A stretch of DNA of 64,000 nucleotides. It comes from Paracraurococcus lichenis. GTDB lineage: Bacteria > Pseudomonadota > Alphaproteobacteria > Acetobacterales > Acetobacteraceae. The notes beneath the pieces are model-generated. The model ran no database searches. It was not told where the DNA came from and saw only the letters and a program-made list of their open reading frames with translations. The translations under genes and the position numbers were made by a program. Of the stretch, positions 1-10,108 are shown in pieces. Every line of letters starts with the position of its first letter. Position 1 is the stretch's first letter. The DNA lies in assembly GCF_030657435.1 (NCBI RefSeq), contig NZ_JAUTWS010000022.1, positions 1 to 64,000 of the forward strand, read 5' to 3'.

Positions 1-3
1 GCT

Positions 4-1173
4 CTAGCGCCCGAGCCCGTCCCAGAACTCCTTGACCTTGGCGAAGAATCCCTCGGCCTCCGGGCTGTGCTTGCCGGCGCTCGCCGCCTCGGATTCGAAC
101 TGCTCCAGCAGCTCGCGCTGCTTCGGCGTCAGGTTCTGCGGCGTCTCGACCGAGACCTGCACGAACATGTCGCCGCGCACCGCGCTGCGCAGCACGGAGA
201 AGCCCTTCGCGCGCAGGCGGAACTGGTCGCCCGCCTGGGTGCCGGCCGGGATGGTCACCCGGGCGCGGCCGCCGTCGATGCTCGGCACCTCCACCGTGCC
301 GCCGAGGGCGGCCTGGGTCATCCGCAGCGGCACCCGGACGAAGATATTGGCGCCGTCGCGCTGGAAGATCGGATGCGCCCGGATGGAGACGTCCACATAG
401 AGGTCGCCCGCCGGCGCGCCGCGCAGCCCCGCCTCGCCCTCGCCGGCGAGGCGGATGCGGGTGCCGTCCTCGACACCCGCGGGGATGGAGACGTTCAGCG
501 TCCGGTCGCGCTGCACCCGCCCCGCGCCCTGGCAGACCTTGCAGGGGTTCTTGATCACCCGGCCCTGGCCGCCGCAGGTGGGGCAGGTCCGCTCGATCAG
601 GAAGAAGCCCTGCTGCGCCCGCACCTTGCCGGCGCCCTGGCAGGTGGTGCAGGTGGTCGCGGCGGCGCTGCCGCCCTCCGCGCCGGTGCCGGAGCAGGCC
701 TCGCAGGCGACGGAGGAGGGGACGCGGACGGTCTTCTTGGCGCCGTTGAAGGCCTCCTCGAGCGAGATCTCCACCATGGTGCGGAGATCCGCGCCGCGGC
801 CGGAGGCCTGGCGGCGCCCGCCGCGCCCCCCGCCGCCGCCGCCGCCGAAGCGGCCGAACATCTCCTCGAAGATGTCCTCGAAGCCCGCGCCGAAGGGATT
901 GCCGCCGGCGCCGAAGGGGTTGCCCCCGCCCGGGCCGCCGCCGCCCTGCTCGAAGGCGGCATGGCCGAAGCGGTCATAGGCCGCGCGCTTCTCGCCATCC
1001 TTCAGGACGTCATAGGCCTCGTTCAGGTCCTTGAACTTGGCCTCGGCCTCCTTGTCACCCTGGTTGCGGTCAGGGTGATACTTCATCGCCAGCTTGCGAT
1101 ACGCCTTCTTCAGGTCGTCCTCGGTCGCCTCGCGCGAGACGCCGAGTATCTCGTAGTAATCCCGCTTCGCCAT
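4..1173 (-). CDS. dnaJ: Chaperone protein DnaJ (Hsp40)
   Basis: Co-chaperone that delivers unfolded clients to DnaK and stimulates its ATPase in the cytosol. The 389-residue protein begins [12 protein letters not shown], a canonical J domain with the HPD motif in [10 protein letters not shown] long Gly/Phe-rich linker follows, with a run of about nine glycines. The zinc-binding region has all four CxxCxGxG repeats ([32 protein letters not shown]), and the C-terminal client-binding domain is complete. An in-frame upstream extension to 1302 exists but has no J-domain character, so the start at 1173 is chosen. The gene lies 237 bases downstream of dnaK on the same strand, so it may be co-transcribed or have its own promoter. 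Length is normal for the family. Confidence 0.98.
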   Translation of the reverse strand: MAKRDYYEILGVSREATEDDLKKAYRKLAMKYHPDRNQGDKEAEAKFKDLNEAYDVLKDGEKRAAYDRFGHAAFEQGGGGPGGGNPFGAGGNPFGAGFEDIFEEMFGRFGGGGGGGRGGRRQASGRGADLRTMVEISLEEAFNGAKKTVRVPSSVACEACSGTGAEGGSAAATTCTTCQGAGKVRAQQGFFLIERTCPTCGGQGRVIKNPCKVCQGAGRVQRDRTLNVSIPAGVEDGTRIRLAGEGEAGLRGAPAGDLYVDVSIRAHPIFQRDGANIFVRVPLRMTQAALGGTVEVPSIDGGRARVTIPAGTQAGDQFRLRAKGFSVLRSAVRGDMFVQVSVETPQNLTPKQRELLEQFESEAASAGKHSPEAEGFFAKVKEFWDGLGR

Positions 1174-1301
1174 GACCGAGCCCTGTATCACGGTCCCGCC
1201 TGCCAAGGCCCGTGCTTTTCCGCTGCAGCAGGCCGGCGGCGGTCTCCCCAGGCGGGGAGGCAAGTTTCGTACCCCGGACAGCGCGGCGCCCGGCCCCGCC
1301 A

Positions 1302-1324
1302 CCCCGGCCCCTGCTGGGCCGGGG
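1302..1324. terminator. GC-rich hairpin between dnaK and dnaJ
   Basis: CCCCGGCCC and GGGCCGGGG form a perfect 9-bp stem with a five-base loop, 87 bases past the dnaK stop. A smaller stem, CTCCCC/GGGGAG, lies at 1244-1259. Neither has a following T-run on the minus strand. They could attenuate transcription from dnaK into dnaJ, or be incidental in such GC-rich DNA. Confidence 0.35.
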
Positions 1325-1410
1325 GGCGATCACCGGGCGCCGCCCCTCATCCGGACACCCGTCCCTGGCAGGGGCGGCACGGCGCGCAGGCACCGGACCG
1401 CCCCATCGCC

Positions 1411-3348
<1,938 letters not shown>

Positions 3349-3579
3349 CCGTACTTCTCCTCTGCGGCGGTCGGGGGCGGCCCGAGACACCCGCACCGGC
3401 CGCTCACGCGCCCGGCCCGGGGCCCGTCTGAGGCACCGCGCCCTTCCCCATGGCTGTTCCCGATGGACAGGATCCTGACGGGTTCGGATGGGATCCGGGC
3501 CGCCGGAGTGGCGGCCACGCGCCCGATGTATTGGCAGGGTGCGGCCGGAACAAGGGTCGTCCGGCCGAGTGATGAAAAT

Positions 3580-4161
3580 TTAGGCGGTCCTGGACCCGCC
3601 CGCGGCGACGACGACCATGGCCGGCTTCAGCAACCGGCCGTTGAGCGTCCAGGCCGGCGTCCAGGCCTGCAGGACGGTGCCGGGAGCGACGCCCTGCGGC
3701 GCCGGCTGCTCGGCCATGGCCTGGTGCAGTTCGGGGTCGAAGGGCTGGCCCTGGGCCTCCGTGCGGGCGATGCCGTGGCGCTCGAGGATGCCGAGGAAGC
3801 TGCGCTCCACGCCCTCGAAGCCCTCGCGCAGCTTGGTCAGCAGCTCGGGCTCGCCCTCCGCCTTCACCGGCAGGGCGTCGAGGCCGCGGCGCAGGTTCTG
3901 CGCCGCCTCCACCACGTCGCCGGCGAATTTCTGGATGGCGTATTGCCGCGCATCCGTGACCTCCCGCTGGGTGCGGCTGCGGAGGTTCTGCATCTCCGCC
4001 TCGGCCCGCAGCCAGCGGTCGCGGAACTGCGTCACCTCGGCCTCGAGCGCGGCGATGCGCGCCTCCGGCGTGTGCTCGGTGGCGGGGGCGGCGCCGTCCT
4101 GGGCCGCGTTCGTCTGCTCCGCCGCGGTGGTCTCCGGCGGTGTCTCGGCTGGGTCGCTCAT
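3580..4161 (-). CDS. grpE: Nucleotide exchange factor GrpE
   Basis: Dimeric nucleotide exchange factor that releases ADP from DnaK. The 193-residue protein has the usual acidic, low-complexity N terminus (residues 1-35) and a long coiled coil starting about residue 32. The compact C-terminal beta domain contains the conserved stretch FDPELHQAM and ends with the GTVLQAW...GRLLKPAMV pattern of the family. The gene sits upstream of dnaK in the same orientation. An hrcA gene, often found beside grpE, is absent; the upstream neighbour is a serine hydrolase. The start at 4161 is the first methionine and gives the normal family length. Confidence 0.97.
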   Translation of the reverse strand: MSDPAETPPETTAAEQTNAAQDGAAPATEHTPEARIAALEAEVTQFRDRWLRAEAEMQNLRSRTQREVTDARQYAIQKFAGDVVEAAQNLRRGLDALPVKAEGEPELLTKLREGFEGVERSFLGILERHGIARTEAQGQPFDPELHQAMAEQPAPQGVAPGTVLQAWTPAWTLNGRLLKPAMVVVAAGGSRTA

Positions 4162-4264
4162 AATCCGATCGGGTCTGGCAATGGGGGGCCCCGGGGGGTG
4201 GGGCCGTCAGCCGTCAGGTAGTCGCTGGACGGGCCCGGGGCAACCATTTGCAATGCCCTCGCCG

Positions 4265-5344
4265 CTAGGCGGGCAGGGCCGGCAGGATCGCCTCCCGCAG
4301 AACGGCCAGCGGCGGGCGCCACTGTTCGGGATGGTTGTAGTTGCCGGCGGTGACGGCCACGACTAGGGCCCGGTCCGGCAGCAGGAAGAGCCGCTGGCCG
4401 CCATTGCCGATGGCGCCGCTCCAGCGGTCGAACCCGTCGCCCTCGCGCGGCAGCCGGCCCATATACCAGTGGTAGCCGTAGCGGCGGCCGTCCTCCATGA
4501 CGATGGCCGGGGCGAAGCTCTCGGCCAGCCAGGCGGCGGGGACGACCTGCCGCCCCTCCCAGGCGCCGCCGGCCAGGACCATCAGCCCGATCCGCGCCAG
4601 GTCGCGCGGCGTCATCCGCAGGCCGGAGGCGGCGGAGTGCACCCCCTCCCGCATCAGCGCCCAGTCCGTCGGGCCGAGGCCGAGCGGGTCGAAGAGCCGC
4701 GCCCGGGCATAGTCCGGCAGCGGCCGCCCGGCGCCGCGGACGATCAGTTGCCCGAGCAGCGCCGTCGCCCCGCCGCAATAGATCCAGCGCGTGCCGGGCT
4801 CGGCCACCAGCGGCCGGTCGAGGACGAAGCGCCAGGGATCGGGCGCCGCATCCATGGCGATCTCGCTGTTCGCCGTGCTGGTATAGGGCGCGCTCTCGTC
4901 CCAGGCGGTCCCGAGCGTCATGGAGAGCGCGTGCCGGACGGTCCAGCGGGCGCGGAGGGGATCGGCGGCGAGGTCCGCGCAGTCCGGGAATTGCGCCAGC
5001 AGCGGCGCCTCGGGCGGCGGGACGAGCCCCTCGGCCAGCGCGATGCCGTAGAGCAGGCCGAGGACCGACTTGGTGACGGAGCGGAGGTCGTGCGGCGTCT
5101 CCGGCCCGAAGGCGACCTCGCCCAGCGAGCGGCCGCGGGCTTCGTCGGCGCCGCTCAGGTAGCGCTCGAAGACCGGGGCGCCACGGTGGAAGGCGACCAC
5201 GCCGTGCAGCCCGGGGAGCCGGCCGGCGGCGCGGAGCGCCTCGAAGCGCCCGGCGATGCCCTCCTCCGCGGCCCGGACGGCCGGGGTCGCCAGCGCGCCC
5301 GCCGCGACCAGCGTGGCGCGGCGATCGAGGTCGGGTCCTGCCAT
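4265..5344 (-). CDS. Serine hydrolase, class C beta-lactamase family
   Basis: Predicted exported serine hydrolase of the beta-lactamase/penicillin-binding fold (esterase, D-aminopeptidase or lactamase-like; substrate unknown). The protein has about 359 residues from the start at 5344, chosen because an AGGAG lies eight bases before that ATG. A longer in-frame start at 5425 lacks support. The N terminus, DRRATLVAAGALATPAVRAA, resembles a twin-arginine signal. The catalytic SxxK motif is SVTK in the segment DLRSVTKSVLGLL. A second-motif tyrosine appears in IYCGGAT, and the third conserved region is the late NGGQRLFLLPD. The gene follows the chaperone cluster on the same strand with no evident functional link. 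Confidence 0.85.
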   Translation of the reverse strand: MAGPDLDRRATLVAAGALATPAVRAAEEGIAGRFEALRAAGRLPGLHGVVAFHRGAPVFERYLSGADEARGRSLGEVAFGPETPHDLRSVTKSVLGLLYGIALAEGLVPPPEAPLLAQFPDCADLAADPLRARWTVRHALSMTLGTAWDESAPYTSTANSEIAMDAAPDPWRFVLDRPLVAEPGTRWIYCGGATALLGQLIVRGAGRPLPDYARARLFDPLGLGPTDWALMREGVHSAASGLRMTPRDLARIGLMVLAGGAWEGRQVVPAAWLAESFAPAIVMEDGRRYGYHWYMGRLPREGDGFDRWSGAIGNGGQRLFLLPDRALVVAVTAGNYNHPEQWRPPLAVLREAILPALPA

Positions 5345-5491
5345 CACCCTGGCTCCTGCCGTCGGGCCGGAGCCTGGATCATTCCCGGGCCGGCCGTCCA
5401 GCGCGGGCATGCTCCAGGTCGTCACGTGCCGAGCCGATCACCGCCTCCGGGCGCTTCCGCCCCGCAGCGTTCCCCTGGCAGGGCCGGGCCG

Positions 5492-6088
5492 CTACAGCAG
5501 CACCAGCCCGGCCCGCGCCCCGCGCGCCACCGCATCCGCCCGGCTGCTCGCCCCGAGCTTCTGCAGGACCGAGGCGACATGCGCCTTGGCGGTGTGGAAG
5601 GAGAGGCCGAGCCGGCGCGCGATCACCTTGTTGGAGGCGCCGGCCGCCAGCAGGTCCAGCACCTCCCGCTCCCGCCGGGTCAGGCCGGTCTCGGGCGGCG
5701 CGGCCTCCCGCCCGGCCAGCGCGGTCACCGTCGCGGGGGCGAGGACGGAGAGGCCGCGGGCGGTCGCCGCCAGCGCCGCCTCGAGCTGCGCCGCCGGCGC
5801 CTCGGGCGGCAGGACCGACCGCGCCCCGGCGCGGAGCGCCGCGACCGCCGCCGCGCCCTCGGCCAGCACCAGGACCGGCGGGCCCTCGCGCTCCGGCGCC
5901 TCCGCCACGATCACGTCGGCGGCGCCGGGATCGGCGACCAGCCGCACGCCGGCGAGGTCGCCGAGCCGCGCCGCGAGCTCCGCATCCGGGCGGCGCAGCG
6001 CCACCGCCACCGGCGCGCGCGCCGGCGCCCCGCGCGGCGCGGCGGCCGCCGGGGCTGGCTTCAGGGGAATGTCCGCGAGTGCCGCCAT
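5492..6088 (-). CDS. LuxR-family regulator with degenerate receiver
   Basis: Transcription regulator of 198 residues. The C terminus is a clear LuxR-type helix-turn-helix: LTRREREVLDLLAAG, then the recognition helix around FHTAKAHVASVLQKLG. The N-terminal ~120 residues have the strand/helix rhythm of a response-regulator receiver. The segment that should carry the phosphorylatable aspartate reads ADVIVAEAPEREG, so the Asp is missing, and the acidic pocket near the start is also not evident. It is therefore probably not regulated by conventional phosphotransfer. The start codon lies one base after the stop of the HtrA-like gene, so the two are almost certainly one operon and probably partners. 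The target genes are unknown. Confidence 0.88.
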   Translation of the reverse strand: MAALADIPLKPAPAAAAPRGAPARAPVAVALRRPDAELAARLGDLAGVRLVADPGAADVIVAEAPEREGPPVLVLAEGAAAVAALRAGARSVLPPEAPAAQLEAALAATARGLSVLAPATVTALAGREAAPPETGLTRREREVLDLLAAGASNKVIARRLGLSFHTAKAHVASVLQKLGASSRADAVARGARAGLVLL

Positions 6089-6089
6089 G

Positions 6090-6977
6090 TCATGCCGCCG
6101 CCCGTTCGCCGATCCGCACCTGCACCCGCCGGGGAATGCCGCCGCGAACCAGCTCCAGTGTCACCGTGGTGCCGACGCTGTCGGGGTCAAGCCGCGCCAG
6201 CATCTCCCGCACGGAAACAAGCGGCGTGCCATCCCAGGTCGCCAGCACATCGCCGAGAAGGATGCCCGCCTGGCCCGCCGGGCCGCGCGGATCGACGCCG
6301 ACCACGATCAGCCCCCGCTCCTCGCCCATCTGCACCGGCTGCATGGCGATGCCGAGATAGCCGCGCGCCACCCGCCCGCGGGTGCGCAGGTGCTCGACGG
6401 AGCGGGCGATGGTCTCGGCCGGGATCACCAGGGCGCGGCGCTTCGGGCCGGAGACCGCCATGCCGACCAGGCGCCCGGCATGGTCCAGCACCACCCCGCC
6501 CTCGCAGGCCGGGTCGAGCCTCAGGCCGAGCTGGATGCGCCGGTCGAGCCGGCCGCCGCGCATGGAGCGCCAGGGGCCGCCGACCAGGGCGGCGATGCCA
6601 TGGGCGGCAACCGGCCCGTACTCCCCGCGGCCGACCGCCAGCACCAGATGGCCAGCGGCGAGCGCGCCGGCCGGGGCGGCGGCAAGCGGCGTGAAGCCGC
6701 CGGTCTCGGCCTTTAGCAGCGCCACGTCGGTGCCCGGGTCGCGGCCGGCCAGCGTTGCCGCCACCACGCGCCCGTCGGACAGGGTGAGGGAGAGCTCGTC
6801 GTCGCGTTCCAGCGCTTCCTCGGCGGTGACGACCAGGCCTTCGGACCAGAGCAGGCCGGAGCGGGCGCGGCCGTCCCGGCCATGGACGGCGGCGACCCGG
6901 GCCGCGGCCTCCGCCGTGAGCGCCGCGAGCCGGTCGGAGACGAGGGCGAGGGGATCCTGGGAGGGCAGGTCGGTCAT
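6090..6977 (-). CDS. HtrA/DegP-like PDZ protein, catalytic residues lost
   Basis: The 295-residue protein has the layout of an S1C (HtrA/DegP) protease: a trypsin-like fold followed by one PDZ domain (about residues 200-290, with GYLGIAMQPV and GPAGQAGILLGDVLATWDG). The catalytic positions are altered. The histidine motif, normally VTNxHVV, reads VTAEEAL, and the serine motif, normally GNSGGPL, reads ACEGGVVL; GRDPGTDVALLKAE keeps the Asp region. No signal peptide or membrane segment is present from the start at 6977, which has a GGAG eight bases upstream. I infer a cytosolic, non-proteolytic binding protein. Its stop is one base from the start of the LuxR-type gene. Confidence 0.85.
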   Translation of the reverse strand: MTDLPSQDPLALVSDRLAALTAEAAARVAAVHGRDGRARSGLLWSEGLVVTAEEALERDDELSLTLSDGRVVAATLAGRDPGTDVALLKAETGGFTPLAAAPAGALAAGHLVLAVGRGEYGPVAAHGIAALVGGPWRSMRGGRLDRRIQLGLRLDPACEGGVVLDHAGRLVGMAVSGPKRRALVIPAETIARSVEHLRTRGRVARGYLGIAMQPVQMGEERGLIVVGVDPRGPAGQAGILLGDVLATWDGTPLVSVREMLARLDPDSVGTTVTLELVRGGIPRRVQVRIGERAAA

Positions 6978-7091
6978 GGCTGGCTCCGCTGATGCCCTGA
7001 GACTGGGTACGCCGCCGCCGCCGGACCATTGCCCGGATGGGGAGGGCCGCATGGCCCGCCGCGGGTCGATATCCGCTGCGTGAAATCCCAT

Positions 7092-7412
7092 ATGTCCTGC
7101 ATGGCGGAGTCCAACGCGGCAGCCCTGCTGGCCGATGCGGTGCACCGGCGGCGGGCCGTGCAATTGCTGTATGACGGCGCCTGGCGCGTGGTGCACCCGC
7201 ATGCGCTGGGCCGGACCGGGCGGGGCAAGCTGTCGCTCCTGGCCTGGCAGACCGCCGGGCTCGGCCGCTCGGCCGAGCCGGAGGGCTGGCGGATGTTCGA
7301 CCTCGCCCGGGTCGGGGCGGTGGAGCTGCTGCAGGCGCAGTTCAGCCCGCGACCGCAGCCGGCGAACGGGCGCTGGACGGCGGGCATCGCGGAACCGCTC
7401 GCGGCGGTATAG
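7092..7412 (+). CDS. Small WYL-like domain protein
   Basis: A protein of about 106 residues, divergent from the HtrA-like gene. Residues from ALLADAVHRRRAVQLLYDG through WRVVHPHALGR to MFDLARVGAVELL resemble a WYL domain, a fold often used for ligand sensing in regulators. There is no DNA-binding domain, so it is a stand-alone version. The start is uncertain: ATG codons at 7092 and 7101 both lack a good ribosome binding site, and a TTG at 7029 is possible. The function is unknown; coding bias and a plausible conserved core are the main support. Confidence 0.6.
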   Translation: MSCMAESNAAALLADAVHRRRAVQLLYDGAWRVVHPHALGRTGRGKLSLLAWQTAGLGRSAEPEGWRMFDLARVGAVELLQAQFSPRPQPANGRWTAGIAEPLAAV

Positions 7413-7416
7413 GCGC

Positions 7417-7435
7417 GTCGGATCCCCGACAGAAG
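7417..7435. terminator. Convergent-gene hairpin
   Basis: GTCGG and CCGAC pair around an ATCC loop at 7417-7430, with flanking GGCGC/GCGCC able to extend the stem. It sits between the stop codons of the WYL-like gene and the convergent phoR-like gene, where a bidirectional terminator is expected. There is no T-run. Confidence 0.3.
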
Positions 7436-7478
7436 CGCCACGGCGGATTGGGGCATGTCGGACAGGCGACGCCCGGCG

Positions 7479-8900
7479 CTACGCCGCGACCTGCGGCGCC
7501 GCCTCCGCGATCCGCCCCGGCAGCCAGACCCGGAAGCTGGCGCCCGCCCCTTCCTCGCTCTCGATCGCCAATTGCCCGCGGTGGCGGTTCACGATGTGCT
7601 TGACGATGGCGAGGCCGAGCCCCGTGCCGCCGGCGCTGCGCGACCGGCCCTTGTCCACCCGGTAGAAGCGCTCGGTCAGGCGGGGGATGTGCTCGCGGGG
7701 GATCCCGGGGCCGTCATCCACCACCTCGAGGACGACGCCGCCGCGCCGCCCGGCGCCCTCGGCGAAGCCGACCGCGACCCGCACCTCGCCGCCCTCGCGG
7801 CCATGGCGCACGGCATTCTCCAGCAGGTTCCGCACGACCTGGCCGAGCTGCTCGGCATCCGCCGGCGTCGCCAGCACCGCCTCCTCGAGCGCGGGGAGGA
7901 CGGTCACCTGGCGCGCCCGCAGCAGCGGCTCCAGCGCCTCGAGCTCCGCCCGCACCACCGCCGCCAGCCGCGCCCGGCCGGTCGGCGGCTGATGCTCCGT
8001 CAGCTCGATGCGCGAGAGGCCCAGCAGGTCGTCGATCAGCCGCCGCATGCGCTCGGACTGCTCGGCCATGATGCCGAGGAAGCGGGCGCGCGCCGCCGGG
8101 TCGTCCTCCGCCGGGCCGCGCAGCGTCTCGATGAAGCCGATCAGGCTGGCCAGCGGCGTGCGCAGCTCATGGCTGGCATTGGCGACGAAATCGGCCCGCA
8201 TGCGCTCGATCGCGCGCTCGCGCGTCCGGTCGCCCAGCACGATCACGATCCGCCCGCCATCGGCCAGCGCCGGCTCCATCGGGATCACCTGCGCCGCGAT
8301 CTCGCGGGCCACCGGCACCGGCAGGACCAGGTCGCAGGTCTGCGGCCGGTGCTCGGCCAGGGCGCGGTCCACCGCCGTCGCCAGCGCCGGGTGGCGCAGC
8401 AGGGCCGCGACATCCCCGCCCCGCGGGCCGCCGCGGGCGGCCTCGCCCTCCGCCCCGAACAGTGCCCGCGCCGCGGCATTGGCGCGCAGCGGCTGCCGCT
8501 CCGGCGAGAGGACCAGCAGCGGGTCGGGCAGGCTCTCGACGATCGCCTCGTCCGCCCGCCGCAGCCGGCCGACCAGCGCGCCCTGCTCGGCCAGCGTGCG
8601 GGCGAGGCGCGAGACACCCTCGACGATCTCCTCGACCGCCGGCAGCAGCGGCGTGGCGGAGGGCGGGACCAGCCGCCCGTCCTCGGCCGCGGCCCGCCGC
8701 AGCGCCTCCGCCAGCCGCGCCAGGTTGCCGATCCAGAGGCCGGCGACCAGCACCGCGGCGAGCAGGCAGGCGAGGAGGGCGAGCAGCCCCGCCCCCACCG
8801 CCAGCGCGCCGGAGAGCATCAGCGCCAGCAGCACCGCCGCCGGCACCGCGCCGATCAGCCCGGCGGCGCCGAGGATCCGTCCCGGCGGCAGGCGGAGCAT
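7479..8900 (-). CDS. phoR: PhoR-like sensor histidine kinase
   Basis: Membrane histidine kinase of 473 residues. Two hydrophobic segments occupy about residues 8-60, a PAS domain lies around residues 110-210 (SLPDPLLVLSPERQPL), then HisKA and HATPase_c. All boxes are intact: H box NASHELRTPLASL, N box LLENAVRHG, G1 DDGPGIP, F box ERFYRVDKG and G2 GGTGLGLAIVKH. The arrangement and sequence match PhoR, the phosphate-starvation kinase. No phoB or pst genes follow it here, so the partner regulator must be elsewhere and the symbol is tentative. It starts six bases after the LpoA-like gene ends, suggesting co-transcription. Confidence 0.85.
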   Translation of the reverse strand: MLRLPPGRILGAAGLIGAVPAAVLLALMLSGALAVGAGLLALLACLLAAVLVAGLWIGNLARLAEALRRAAAEDGRLVPPSATPLLPAVEEIVEGVSRLARTLAEQGALVGRLRRADEAIVESLPDPLLVLSPERQPLRANAAARALFGAEGEAARGGPRGGDVAALLRHPALATAVDRALAEHRPQTCDLVLPVPVAREIAAQVIPMEPALADGGRIVIVLGDRTRERAIERMRADFVANASHELRTPLASLIGFIETLRGPAEDDPAARARFLGIMAEQSERMRRLIDDLLGLSRIELTEHQPPTGRARLAAVVRAELEALEPLLRARQVTVLPALEEAVLATPADAEQLGQVVRNLLENAVRHGREGGEVRVAVGFAEGAGRRGGVVLEVVDDGPGIPREHIPRLTERFYRVDKGRSRSAGGTGLGLAIVKHIVNRHRGQLAIESEEGAGASFRVWLPGRIAEAAPQVAA

Positions 8901-8906
8901 GGCGCC

Positions 8907-10076
8907 TCAGGTGCCCGGCAGGCCGGGCACCGGCGCCGGCTCGACCAGCACCGGCTCGCCGGTCGGCTCGACGGAGAAGATCGCCAGGCCGCGCTGCGCC
9001 AGGCCGCCCGGCGCCAGCAGGATCGGCCCGTCGGCGCCCAGCATGGGCTGGCCGAGCGGCGGATTGCCGCCCGGCTCCCGCACCGCCCGGGCGGCCAGCG
9101 CGGCGGCATCGTAGGCGACGCCGGCCAGGCGCGGCGGCCGCTCGCCGAAAGCAGCCTGGTAGCGGCTGTCGAAAGCGGCGCGCGCCTGCGGATCCGGCCC
9201 GGGGAAGAGCGCGCCCTGCAGCGCCGGCTCCTGGCTCAGGGTCGCGTCCTGCGCCCAGAGCGTGGTGCCGAGGAAGCGCGGCCGGCTGGGCAGGGCGGTG
9301 GCCAGCGCCGCGGCGGCCTGCCGCGCCCGCTCCCCGCCCTGGCCGAGCAGCACGGCATCCAGCCCTTCCGGCCCGGCCTGGGCGGCAAGCTCGCGCGCCG
9401 CCTGGGCGACGTCGCCGAGGCGCGGATGCAGCAGCACGACCGGCGCCGGCAGGCCGAGGGCGCTCGCCCGCGCCCGGAAGCCGGCGGCGAGGCGGCGGCC
9501 GAACTCGTCGTCCGGCGCCAGCAGCCCGAGCCGGCGGGCGCCGGCGCCCGCGGCGGCGGCGGCCATGCGCTCCGCCTGCTCGCCGGGCGTCACGCCCATG
9601 ACCCAGACGCCGCCGCCGGCCTGGGAGGCATCGCTGGTGAAGGCGAGGACCGGGGCGCCGGCGCCCTTCGCCACCGCGGCGGCGGCCGAGGTCTCGCCGA
9701 GCGTCAGCGGCCCGGCGAAGGCGCGCGCGCCCTCGGCGAGGGCCACGCGCGCCGCCTCGCCGGCGCCGGCGGCGGTGCTGGCGGTATCGCGCGGCAGGAA
9801 TTCGACGCCCGGGTCGCCCTGCTCGAACAGCGCGAGTTGCGCCGCGTTCAGCATGGCCTGGCCGAGCGGGCGGTTGCTGCCGGAGAGCGGCAGCAGGAGC
9901 CCGACGCGGCTGCGCGGCGGCTCCGCCGGCAGGGCGGCGGCCGAGGGCTGGGCCGGCAGGACGACGACCGGCGACGGGGCTTGCGGGGCGCAGGCCGCCA
10001 TGGGCAAGAGCAGCAGCGCGACGGCCAGCCAGTGGCGCAGGGGCCGGCGCGGCGCGGAGCATGACGGAACTGGCAA
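8907..10076 (-). CDS. LpoA-like penicillin-binding protein activator lipoprotein
   Basis: Predicted outer-membrane-directed lipoprotein of 389 residues with a type I periplasmic-binding fold. The signal peptide is hydrophobic (residues 16-28) and ends with the lipobox PMAAC, giving a lipidated Cys29. The mature part reads SRVGLLLPLSGSNRPLGQAM and continues with the two-lobed pattern of branched-chain amino acid binding proteins, as in the LppC/LpoA family that activates class A penicillin-binding proteins. Start is a TTG at 10076; no in-frame ATG exists before the signal peptide. The gene is divergent from rsmI, a neighbourhood common in proteobacteria. The phoR-like gene follows after six bases. 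Confidence 0.85.
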   Translation of the reverse strand: MPVPSCSAPRRPLRHWLAVALLLLPMAACAPQAPSPVVVLPAQPSAAALPAEPPRSRVGLLLPLSGSNRPLGQAMLNAAQLALFEQGDPGVEFLPRDTASTAAGAGEAARVALAEGARAFAGPLTLGETSAAAAVAKGAGAPVLAFTSDASQAGGGVWVMGVTPGEQAERMAAAAAGAGARRLGLLAPDDEFGRRLAAGFRARASALGLPAPVVLLHPRLGDVAQAARELAAQAGPEGLDAVLLGQGGERARQAAAALATALPSRPRFLGTTLWAQDATLSQEPALQGALFPGPDPQARAAFDSRYQAAFGERPPRLAGVAYDAAALAARAVREPGGNPPLGQPMLGADGPILLAPGGLAQRGLAIFSVEPTGEPVLVEPAPVPGLPGT

Positions 10077-10108
10077 GCAATCCTCCCGACGATCGAGGTC
10101 CCCAGGCG

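Noticed and set aside
3349-3579. CIRCE element or RpoH promoter upstream of dnaK
   Set aside because: I looked for TTAGCACTC-N9-GAGTGCTAA and CTTG...CCCAT-like elements on the minus strand and found no convincing match.
7455-10064. Plus-strand open frame of about 870 codons
   Set aside because: It is the shadow of the phoR-like and LpoA-like genes, which have intact domain motifs; the plus-strand product is Arg/Gln-rich with no recognisable domain.
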